In this document: in pieces, positions 26,180 to 35,860 of the stretch
Layout: the number at the start of each line of letters is the position of its first letter
How positions within the stretch are numbered: position 1 is the stretch's first letter
Origin: Rosellinia necatrix
Taxonomy: Eukaryota > Ascomycota > Sordariomycetes > Xylariales > Xylariaceae
Length of the DNA stretch: 64,000 bases
Assembly (NCBI GenBank): GCA_021209875.1
Contig: JAGYVD010000006.1
Location: forward strand, 1,984,001 to 2,048,000
Reading direction: 5' to 3'
Translations under genes and position numbers: made by a program
Notes under the pieces: generated by a model
Told to the model about the DNA's origin: nothing
Database searches by the model: none
What the model saw: the letters and a program-made list of their open reading frames with translations, nothing else

Positions 26180-26183
26180 ATGA
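26160..26183 (+). promoter_or_regulatory. upstream ORF overlapping the ALKBH1-like start (ATGA)
   Basis: A seven-codon reading frame starts at ATG 26160 and ends at TGA 26181-26183. That stop shares bases with the main start codon (ATG 26180-26182), forming an ATGA overlap. If it lies in the mature leader, translation of the main frame would need leaky scanning or reinitiation. The frame is plain in the sequence; its regulatory role is inferred. Confidence 0.4.
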
Positions 26184-27296
26184 CCATCGATCTGACCACC
26201 CTCGATGCCCATGAGCAACCTTCAGATGAACTACGGGCGCTTTGGAAGAAATATTATCGGACAGATCATGCCGAATTTCCCAACCATCCGGATATAGATG
26301 AATTAGATGTATCCAGCCCGGGGGATTTTCAGATTGCCGGTCATATATCTACCGAAAGGCTGAAGGAGTCGTTTCAGCACCTTGAGATCGGCATTCAGAA
26401 TGCATCCGACTTGGTAACAAACGATGTCCCAATATACTTCCACCCACTCTTACCTGGTGCGGATCCTGTCTTGAACCTACAGACTTATCATTCATGAAAT
26501 ACTAAACAATATGATAGGTTTATTGATCCTACCCTCTTTGTTACCACCCAGCATACAAAAATCGCTACTCTCTAAAATGATACATCGGGATTTATCTAAT
26601 CCAACTCATCAGACCAACTTGCATCTTCACTATGATCTTCCTTACAGGGATGGGGATGGGGATGGGGATGATGATGATGCTCGTTCGTTCTTCTCGTACG
26701 CCCCCGAATCGCCCGCTAGGTTTGTACCAAAGGATATAGAGATGCACAAACCACTATCTATCAAGCAAGTACTTGACCGACGCCTTTCCTGGGTCACGCT
26801 AGGTGGACAGTATAATTGGTCAGAGCGAGAGTATCCAAGCCAGCAACCTCCCGAGTTCCCAAGGGATATAGCTGGGTTTCTTCACACTCTCTTCCCAGAG
26901 ACACTCGCCCAGGCCGCTATTGTCAACTTCTACACCCCGGGAGACTCCATGATGATGCACCGAGACGTGAGCGAAGAGACAGATAAGGGCCTGGTCAGCA
27001 TCAGCATCGGGTGTGATGCACTCTTCATGATCGCACCCAATGAATTCGGAAAATCAGAAGAGAATAAGGACGAGGCTTCTCCAAAAAAGAAATATCTTCT
27101 TTTGCGACTACGATCCGGGGACGCCATTTATATGAGCCAGGAGTCCCGTTATGCCTGGCATGGCGTACCGAAAGTTCTCAAAGGTACCTGTCCAGATTTC
27201 CTGGCAGACTGGCCTGCTGAGGGTGGGAAATTTGAAGAGTGGAAAGGATGGATGAGAAATAAACGAATCAATATGAATGTACGGCAGATGAGATGA
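26180..27296 (+). CDS. ALKBH1-like 2-oxoglutarate/Fe(II) dioxygenase
   Basis: Two exons (26180-26456, 26518-27296) give 351 residues. The 61-nt intron starts with a weak GTGCGG donor, has an ACTAAAC branch-like site and ends in TAG. Joining in phase 1 restores the family sequence PGLLILPSLLPP. The N-terminus has the DELRALWKKYY and ELDVSSPGDF segments of fungal ALKBH1 homologues. The catalytic core shows the iron-binding HxD at H240/D242 (MMHRDVSEE), the distal H306 (YAWHGVPKV) and the 2-oxoglutarate-binding arginines in the tail RINMNVRQMR. HRDLSNPTHQTNLHLHYD is another family block. ALKBH1-type enzymes demethylate nucleic acids (tRNA m1A/m5C or DNA, depending on species); the substrate here is not predictable. 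A Gly/Asp repeat (about 136-146, GATGGG units) looks like a local expansion. Confidence 0.92.
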
Positions 27297-27506
27297 CGAA
27301 ACAATACCGCATTCTTCAATAGACGGCGATTTATCTGATATAGACAGTCTTTCGCCTTTATTCGTATACAAACAGAAAATATACGAACCGATCTCATTCA
27401 TGTTTGATTTTGGGCTTGCAGGCATTCAAAGTAGGATATTGGACATGCCATCAAACCCTGGGCCTATAATCTACATATCTCTCTCTATTATGTGGCCCTC
27501 TAGTGT

Positions 27507-29064
27507 TTACTCGCCAGACGACCTCTTCTGATCGAATCTCAGCACGCTCTGCAGGAGTACCTCAGCGCCGATAGCACAATCCCCGGGTTCGGTATACTCC
27601 TCAGGGTTATGGCTAACACCATTCCTGGAAGGCACAAATATCATACTTGTAGGGCAACGTCGACTGGTGTATACGCTATCGTGCCCAGCGCCACTCGTCA
27701 TATCGCGGACCAGTCCACTATCCCCGGTGACGGCCTCCGCCGACGCGCGCACGGCGGCGATGCAGTCGGGGTGGAACCGGGTCGCGGGAGACACGCAGTC
27801 GGTCCGCCAGGACACCCGCAGCGGCCTGCCCGCCGTCGCGCCGTCGAGAAGGCCCCCGACGTCCTCGCCCGCGGCGAGGCGGGCGAAGTCGCGCTTCAGG
27901 TCGGCCTCCATCGCGTCGACCGTCGCGTCGGCGGGCGCGCGCACGTCGAGGGAGAAGCTCACGCGGCCGGGGACGGTGTTGGTGCTCCCGGGGGCGAGGG
28001 AGAGGATGCCGGTCGAGGCGAGGGCCGCGCGCGCGGTCGCCAGGCGGTGCGAGTGGGCGATCAGGCGCGCGGCGAGGAGCATGGCGTCGCCGCGGGCGGC
28101 GAGGGGCGTCGTGCCCGTGTGCGCGTCCCGGCCGGCCACGTCGACGGTGAACCACCGGTACGCCTGCACGCCGCGCACCACGCCGACCTTCTGCCGCCGG
28201 GCCTCGAGGACCGGCCCTTGCTCGATGTGCAGCTCGAAGTGGGCCGCCATCGGCACGCTCCGGTGGCTCGCCGGGACCGCGCCTAGGTAGCCGATCCGCT
28301 CGAGCTCGGTCCTCATCGTCGCCGCGCCGCCGCCGCCGCCGCCGCCGCCGACTTCGCGGAGGTTGTGGGCCGTCTCGAGGCTGATTTCTCCCGCCCATAC
28401 CCCGGATGACACCATGCTGATTGGGAACCGGGCTCCCTCTTCGCTGAAGGTGGAGGGAGTACTGTTAGCTCAGGAATCATCGCCCAATTGGGAGGGAGGG
28501 AGAAGGGGGGAGGGGGGAAGGGGGTTTGGTTCTCACTTAGTCCAGTTGACGACACCCACTGGGAACTCGGTCTCGGCCTGATGGTCTTTCAGCACTCTCA
28601 GCATCTCAACGCGTCGATTTTCACATCGCAGCCCAGCGATGAAGTGGTCTCAACGAACCAATCCCGGGCTTGCTTGTCTGTGTCACTCAGAGCAAGCCTT
28701 GACATGCCAATGTCGTTTAGGCCACTATCAGATCATACCCATGTCAGCAGGATGAATCATCAGCAGGATGAATCAGCCCAACCTGAATATAAAAAATGTA
28801 AGATGTGGAGGTGCGCAGAGGTGTCACATACTTCCCCCATCGCTGCCCTGCCCCCCATGAGCAGGTCTCATGTAATGTCTCCATCAATCTTCCTTGGTTA
28901 ACCTTCAGTGCTTCGACGTCCGTAATTCGAGACATTGCTGCTCGTGTGCTAAACGCATGCCATGGAGAGCAAACAATACGTGCCTCCCGCAGCCGGGCTC
29001 GAGACGAGAGGCCCAAGGCAACCCCTCTCGTCGCAATGGCCGGCCCTCTTAAGATACAAGCCAT
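27507..29064 (-). pseudogene. N-carbamoyl-L-amino-acid hydrolase (M20 family), internally deleted
   Basis: Three exons on the minus strand are clear: 29064-28832 (VNQGRLMETLHETCSWGAG), 28724-28537 and 28443-27507. Introns are 107 and 93 nt (GTATGT..TAG, GTGAGA..CAG) and the phases fit family sequence on both sides (RWGN|GL, NWTN|EEGARFP). Inside exon 2 the frame of RLALSDTDKQARDWF..CDVKIDA stops abruptly. At about 28611 the DNA continues in another frame with EMLRVLKDHQAETEFPVGVV. Family members have roughly 55-65 more residues here, including the metal-binding HxD and the YDG loop, so coding DNA is missing and the frame is shifted. The later ligand blocks (NEEGARF, HIEQGPVLE, GAGHDSVY) remain. 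Exon 3 is very GC-rich and encodes eight glycines after LREV. A basic leader (MACILRGPAIATRG) suggests mitochondrial targeting of the ancestor. Confidence 0.8.
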
Positions 29065-29554
29065 TATGTTATTCGCGCCAGGTTGACTTCCAATGGTGGT
29101 GAGGGTTGGGATGGGATTTGGAGTAGGCGCAGATTAGCTTCACAATATATAGTGACTCTGGATAATTCTTGGGAGCAACAGTAAGGTACGTAACTGTGAT
29201 CCCATCGCCCGAAATCGGGCACACCCCCACATCCTGAAAGAGAACGCCCTCCATTCATCACCGGCAGATGCCATGCTCTCACGCGTTAACGGCGAGACTA
29301 TATTCATTATTTAACCCTATGGTCAGAGGCGGATTGCACGAGACAAGTCCGGTTGATTGACTGATGCAAGGCACACTAATTCGTCTATAAAAAATATGTC
29401 ATTATGACCTCTTCCTTCGTTGGTCTCGTGGTGCTAGGGGCTCTAATACACTATCTTGACAATAATATCGCGGCTGAACGTCTCTCCAACTTCCAGGCCA
29501 TTTTTGAAACACCTCGGTATTCCTAACCCCAAAAATCAATCCCCAAAAATCCGC
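29065..29554. other. intergenic, nothing recognised
   Basis: 490 bp between two minus-strand genes: promoter of the broken hydrolase gene and 3' flank of the alpha/beta hydrolase. No repeat or RNA gene seen. Confidence 0.5.
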
Positions 29555-30413
29555 TCACATTGAGGACAACACGTCAATCACCCTCTGTGGCTGCGTAATG
29601 AACGGACTGTGCCCGGCGGAGCACCTCTCGACCTTCAACGTCGGGATCCTGGCAATGAGCATCTCCTGGAAGGGCAGGAGCATCGCCTGGTCGTTCTCGC
29701 AGATCAGGAACGTATGCGGGATGCCGCAATTGGACGGCACACAATCGACCGGCGACTCGTACGCGTCTTGGGACTGCCTCTCGAGCAGTTCGAAATATCT
29801 ATCGGCGTCCTCCTTCGGGACGTCGCTATAGAAAGCGTAGTGCGCCGTCGGATGAACGAAGGAGGAAGAAGTCTAAGAGGGGGCGAGGTGAAAAGGAGCG
29901 TTAGTTTGTCGCGCGCATCACATATCCCCCCCTTCAAAAAAAATTAAAAATTCCGGATTTGGTACAACATACGCTGGTAGACGGGAGGTCGTAGGCCATC
30001 CAGTCGGGGAACCTGCCGCCGAAGGCGGTCAGGAGATCCAGGCCGGGCTCGGGGATCGCGAAGGCGGCGATGAACAGGATGGCGCGGAAGCCGCCCTTCT
30101 TGCCGGCGGCGGCCCGCTCGCGGACGGTGAAGCCCTTGGCCGCGGCGCAGCCGGGCACCCCGCCGTACGAGTGCGCGGCGACCACGAACTCCTTGCCCTC
30201 GTCCATGCGCCGCTCGACCGCCTGCTGGATCGCCTCCGCGTCGTCCCGCCACGTCAGGCCCGTGGCGCCGAGGGTGGGGAGCCGCGGGACGTAGGTCTCG
30301 TACCCCTGCGCTTCGAGGGCGACCTTGAGGACCTCGAAGTGGACCGGCGTGTGCCATGCGCCGGTTACGAGGACGATCCCGGGCTTCGTGTTGGGCGTCG
30401 TGTCGGTCGTCAT
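29555..30413 (-). CDS. alpha/beta hydrolase (esterase-like)
   Basis: Two exons (30413-29973, 29872-29555) with a 100-nt phase-0 intron (GTATGT..TAG) give 252 residues. The start is the ATG before TTDTTPNTKPGIVLVTGAW; an ATG 56 codons upstream is in frame, but its extension is unlike the family. The fold is read from the N-terminal strand and oxyanion segment (IVLVTGAWHTP, residues 13-23), the nucleophile elbow AAHSYGG with S82, the acid in ICENDQAM (D208), and the histidine in AGHSPFITQP (H235). This layout matches small AB_hydrolase_6 enzymes related to plant methylesterases. No signal peptide, so probably cytosolic. Substrate unknown. Exon 1 is very GC-rich (an antisense open frame is a by-product), whereas exon 2 is near average. 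Confidence 0.87.
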
Positions 30414-32774
30414 GTTCGCGGGGTATGTACTCGGCTCTGCTGAGGTCGAGGGGGAACTGCCGGGGCGAAGGCAAACTGGGCGTTTTACTCTGGTGGGAGT
30501 GATACCGCCTATTAAGCTAACCTGGGGGGCAGCCGTACAGATAACCTTGAAATGCACCCCTGCTAGGCGTGTAGGCACCATACATTCCCGACGCCATGGT
30601 CCCTTTGAGTCCCGTGTAGCGTTACGTATGGCATGATATCGGATGTCAGCATACTGCCTGCCGCGAACCCGGGTAGCTGACCCGGCGTTTTATCCAAGAG
30701 GGTCATAGGCTGACCGCCCGGCGGCGCAATCGGGTGCGCTACTGGGCTTGTGGTGTACAGATTGTCATTGGAGAGGTTTCTTGACGCGAGCCCAAGGCTC
30801 AGATCTTACGTCCAAAAGAAAGAGAAAAAAAGAAAAAAAGAACATGAAGAAGACTGCGTCATCATCGGCAGTGGTCAAGGCGACTAGTGCACGGTCACAG
30901 TGAGATAACGTCGCAATTGATGACCACCATCGTCATAACACCTCGGACTGAGGCACTCCGACCCGCCTGGAGGCTCGACGACGACATCTCCTTTCCAAAC
31001 ACCAGTAAGCTCGTAGCGTCGGTTTTACGGATGATGGAGCTCTTAAATGAGAGTGATATATGCTGTCTTGGCATTGTTAGTAAGAGTAGCTACTTTGTGT
31101 ACAAGATGCAGAGTAAAACGCGATATATTCAATGCGGGAAGAGTAAGTGTCCCCCCTCCGCAGAGCCGCAGCAGATGAATGTGCGACTGACCTGTAGCTT
31201 ATGTGAAGATGGAATAAACATGGTGAGTAGCAGAGCACGACAGCAATATCGACAGTGAGTATGTGCCTCGTCTTTGCATCGATCCTTCATCGTAATCGCG
31301 CCGGAATGCTTCAAACATGTAACCAACACACATGTCCTTTTGACTATGAGGCACTATATTTCGAAGGAGCACAAGTAGATTGGAATCCTTCTATGGCGGT
31401 CACAAGAGGCTCTGTCAAGTGTGTAGATTCATGCAGCGTAGCTTAAATTCACGAATGTAGATTACTTTGAGATCCACACCTTCTATCTTGTCTTCGCAAG
31501 CCGACTTCGAATCGAACCCACTTCCTAGTTAGGAGATGGTTAGTGTCATCAGACCGCGTCGTTGCCAAAGCCCTTTGGTTTGGGGGGGGGGAATGGGGGC
31601 TAGGAGCGCTAACATACACTGGTTCGAATACCTACCTAAATTTGACAAGCTCAACTCTCGCCGGGTGGGGAGGTTATGGGAAAGCCATTCTGTGATTTTG
31701 TGACGTGCCAAAACGTACGGATTTGTGCAGTTTCTATGCCGATCCTTTCGCGATCCGCCACTGGCATAAACACACGAGATAAGCCATATTCGGTTAGCGA
31801 GATTGAGTCGACATAAAACCAACCCACAGCTAGTTATTGGTTATCTTCATTCTGGTTTTGAGTTTCATGAGCTCAGCCCTAAGTAGCCCTAATGTGAATG
31901 CCAGCGAATGAAAGTGGGGTGTGTGAATCTGGGTCGATCATAGGTATACATATGTATCAAGGGCTACCGACGTCTCAGATGTCACCGTCCATGTCGGGAG
32001 GGCATGGATGGGTATATATATGTATGTAGATATGTACAGAGGCATTGTCTCTGATAACTGGAGGTGGTCGGCCTCGGTCAGCGAAGGGAGCTAGTTCATC
32101 GCAGAGATCGACATCTGATTTCCAGAATAGAACATAAGATCCACTACATCACTCAGCTCTTCTCTTGGCTTTGAGCTTCTCTTTTGGTAGGTGTGGCCTG
32201 TGCTGGGCTTGTTGATAGTGTCAGCTCCAGAGTTGACATCTGACTGAGTAATGCCATCAACCTTTGGAGTCGCCTATTATTGAAGCTCAACGACTTCAAA
32301 GGTAGAAGAGAACTGATTAGGATTAGGGTCACTTAGTACATAGACATTTCAGTGCTAAAATCAAGATTGTGCCTAAGCTTGCAGTAGTTTTGCTCGACTC
32401 AAGCCGGACCTTTCCTTTGTCGGGCAAGTGGACACTCCCCCGTTCGATGTTGTTTTCAGCTGCCAGGGGGCGAGTGTTGCACAGTGGGCTTGCCCCTGTA
32501 TCATGGCGGACGTTGAGGCGTTACCGACGCCTTTTTAGATGTTTCTGGGGATGCAGGACGCCCGGTCATTTGGCAGGAGAAATTGTCATGGCGAAGGGCT
32601 CCGTTGAACTGCGTGTAGTGCGAGGAGACGCGCCAAGCAGGTAAACTTCTCCCTCGTTGCTTCATTCTTTCTACCAGACACTCTGGCTTGTCTGAGCCGT
32701 ACGCACGTCGTCCGCTCGTTTTTTTTTTTCGTCGCTCATTTTTTGGTCGCTGGCTGCGACCTTGAACTACAATC
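30414..32774. other. intergenic region, no gene recognised
   Basis: 2.4 kb with a G tract near 31580-31590, a small A/AAG-rich patch near 30820-30840, and a B-box-like GGTTCGATTC on the minus strand near 31510 that does not fold into a complete tRNA. An open frame at about 30890-31258 matches no family I know. The last few hundred bases are the presumed promoter of the Cys-module membrane protein gene. Confidence 0.5.
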
Positions 32775-35020
32775 ATGCTTGGGTCGCGCTCTTTACTAGC
32801 CCTGGTGGGATGGTGTGTGTCAGTCGCCACCGCCGTCGATGTCGTCTACGTGACCGATCTTACTATCTTTTCTGACTTGGTATGTTGCTTTTCCCCCAGT
32901 ATCCGGTTTTCCTTGCCTATCATTCAGAGAGCGACCGCGGTTTTATTATCAGGAGGAAGAGAGGCGCAGTGTCTGGACGAGTATGTCTTTGCTGGCTCAA
33001 GAGACTGTGCAAGGGCGACGTTGACTTGGTCAATGACCACGCCATATTCGCAACGTTTTAGTGACATGGTCACCAAGTGATCTAATCAAATAAAATAGGG
33101 GCCTTGCGCAAAGAGCGCCATATCCGGAGTTGTAGACTACCAGACGGTGTCTAACTGTCCCGAGGACTCGTCTGCGCTGCATTCGTGCATTTGCTCGAAG
33201 AACGCCGGCGGGAACCAACGGAATGTTTTGAGCTCTATCTCGAATTCGATAGTCTATAGGTATGCATCCAAACGGATTATCTCGTTTAGCTCCTCTGCTT
33301 CTTTATTTTATGAACCGCTTAGTGTGTCCTGTTGACTAATACTTTATGCAGTATGTAACTGTTTCTATTTCATCGGGTGCATACGGGGAACTTACCTTTG
33401 AAGTCGGAGACGATGCGTTTGTTAACTCGTCACAACAGGCTGCGGTTCGACGGCGACTGATGAGCAGGCTAGCGCTTCCACCGTACTTACGGCGTACTGT
33501 GACCAAGATGTTTTTGAAAGCTTCCCAGCACCAAGTCATACAGTCTCGCAGTATATCGTCGATTTGTCGGCGTATAATGATCTGGCCCCATGCGCTCAGA
33601 GTGGTCTCGGGGGAGTTGTTTTGTAAGTTTGAGCCTTACCTTGCTTTCTCAAACGATACTTGCTGTCGTAAAGTGTTGACTTTTGTTATAGGGGGATGGT
33701 GAGTTCGATAAACCCTCACGTAGAAGTTTGTCTAACTCTATAATAAGACCTGGGATCGATGTCAACAAGATGCTAGCCTGCTTGCAACATGCGCCTGCCA
33801 GAAAAACCAAAACTCCGAATGGGCTACCGAACAAATCAGTTCGTCAATCAAGTATTACTGCGACAGTCACACGGTGGATATATCGTCGGGTCAGGCAGTC
33901 TTTGCGGGATACTGCGGCTTGGCAGAGGGGACCACGTCGTTCCCTACACCTACGAATCCGCCCGGAGATAGTTCGTCTTCTCGCCCTCCTGTGTTCACGC
34001 TACGAGGCTGACAGTCGTTTTTCCTAGTGACTTATTACATCACGGCCTTGAGCGAGTATAAACAGTTGGCGTCATGTGCCCAGAGCGCTGTGTCATACCA
34101 TGTCTTGCGCGTGAGTGAACTACGTTTACAGTCGGGAACATGGCTAATTACAATATCACTAGCAAACGGCAGACCTCTGTCCTGCCGGACCCGAGGCTTT
34201 GGCCTCGTGTGCGTGCTTACGAAGCGAGATGACTGGCACTATCAGTAGCTTGATCACTTCGGACGTCCGGTACAACTGCGGCTCAACTGCCGCCGACGAT
34301 ATTTCGTCGGCCCTCGATGTCTGGGATCTTTACTGTAGTGCCGCAAAGGGTTTGGTTACTCCCGGTGGCGTCACTGGCTCAGGTACGTCAATGAGGATCT
34401 TCAGGACCCTCGCCCAAGGACGGGTTCTATGCTAACTGGTCTTAGCGTCCGTACCAACTTCCAGGACCGGTTCGAACGGAGCGCAGGAGACAGGCAAGGC
34501 AGGCTCGGATAGCAATAATTCCAGCGGAGGAATGGAGGGTACAATGTCGAACACTGCTGTCATCGCCGGGGCTGTCGTGGGTGCAGTAGTTGGCACTGCA
34601 ATCATCGCAGTTATAGCATTCTTGCTATACCGCCGCTCGAAAAAGGCACAGGCCGCAGCTCTCGCCCCGGCAGTGCCCGATGCCACGAAACCGGAACTCG
34701 ACAGCACAGCCATCGTTGCCCCGTCGGCTGGAAGCCCAAGCCCCAGTCTAACGAAAGTCCGAATGGACGGTTCATCCCCGGTCTCCGCGATGTCAAGCCC
34801 GTACTCACCACGACCCATGACAGAACTCCACGGACAGGAAGCGCTATCCCCACTGACGCCCCACGAGGCTCATAGCCAGCAAGTATACGAGGCACCAGGC
34901 CAGTCCCGACCACAAGCGCCCGGTGCTCCGGGGATGGGATGGCAATCCGGGCCCGTGCCGCACGCATACGAGATGGATGCCAGCGAGAGTAGAAGCGAAC
35001 TGCCACCGCATGCACGGTAG
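32775..35020 (+). CDS. secreted/transmembrane protein with three Cys-rich modules
   Basis: I place eight exons: 32775-32879, 33099-33259, 33439-33622, 33692-33698, 33748-33970, 34028-34110, 34163-34382 and 34446-35020. A signal peptide (about 1-21) precedes three tandem modules of about 90-100 residues sharing the plan CAxSAxx..C(P/Q)xD..L..C.C..ISSSI.Y.C.(S)...VF..YC. One transmembrane helix follows near 34553-34630 (AVIAGAVVGAVVGTAIIAVI), ahead of RRSKKAQ and a Pro/Ser-rich cytoplasmic tail. The 7-nt exon is needed to keep phase and gives modules 1 and 2 identical spacing between VV and the next Cys. The exon 2 to exon 3 junction (intron 33260-33438) is off by one base when spliced canonically. 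So either there is a 1-nt error or frameshift, or the splice sites are other than I chose. The architecture suggests a cell-surface sensor or adhesin; function unknown. Confidence 0.68.
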
Positions 35021-35860
35021 CATGTCATTGGAGATGGTGAAGAGACAAATATGACCCATTTCACGTTGTAGAGTTTAATGATGTAGCGTGTTTCGTCAGT
35101 TATTTTTTTGAAACATAGAATAGAAAGAGTGCTCAGGGGAACCGGCAGATGGCAGGTCTAGTGCACGAGAAGTATCATTTACGACAAGTACCTTACCAAG
35201 ATAACACTTACAAAAGACAAGAACTCAAGAACTCAAATTGAACTATGTGCGAAGGTACCTTTCACACTAAGTACCTAATTATGCAGGTATTACCCACGTA
35301 CTCGTATAGCTCGGGCAAGTGCTGTCGTGAGGGCTAGGTACACGGATCCAGTGCAATATCTACCTAACCAAATTACTGTACACGCTTCCCTCTAGCCTAT
35401 CCTGCCTCTAGACCATCAAGATAGGGGTATTTTATTCTCTGATAGCCACGTGATTCCGTGTTGCCTCATCAAAGTTTATGACGTCATGTGGCTGCTCGAG
35501 ACCACCTGAACTCATTCCCAAGTCGGGACCACAGTACAGGTAGGTAGGTACCTACCTAGGTAATTTCACACAAACAGACTCGACGCTAGATTGAGCGAGC
35601 CGGTGTGAGCTAAAACTCTGAAAACCTCCCTACAACTCACAGGTACCCAAGACCCCTGGCTGATACCACGGAAAACCTCCTGGGCCTTGAGCTTGAGGGA
35701 TCGAATCTCGAGACATTCTGTCACCGCCCTGTGCCGACATATTAATGAGCGTGGGCTGTGACTTTTGAACGGCGCGGACAAATATCGAGGGCAAATATCC
35801 CGGTGGCATTTTCCAACCGAGTTGGTGATGTTGGACCCGACGAGGAACGTCTCAGTGACC
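35021..35860. other. intergenic, CCTA/TAGG-rich
   Basis: 840 bp holding the 3' flank of the Cys-module gene and the promoter of the CSC1-like gene. It contains a TACCTAGGTA palindrome (35553) inside a longer perfect-dyad stretch of TAGG/CCTA units at about 35538-35562. Confidence 0.5.

Noticed and set aside
27609..28398. Long plus- and minus-strand open frames over the hydrolase exon 3
   Set aside because: Arg/Ala/Pro-rich products of GC-rich DNA with no family similarity; the real frame is the M20 peptidase one.
30887..31258. 123-codon open frame between the alpha/beta hydrolase and the Cys-module gene
   Set aside because: No recognised motif or family, no clear splice context; kept only as a note.
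31490..31570. tRNA or SINE-like element (B-box-like GGTTCGATTC on the minus strand)
   Set aside because: No convincing acceptor, D or anticodon stems can be drawn around it, and the T-stem does not pair.
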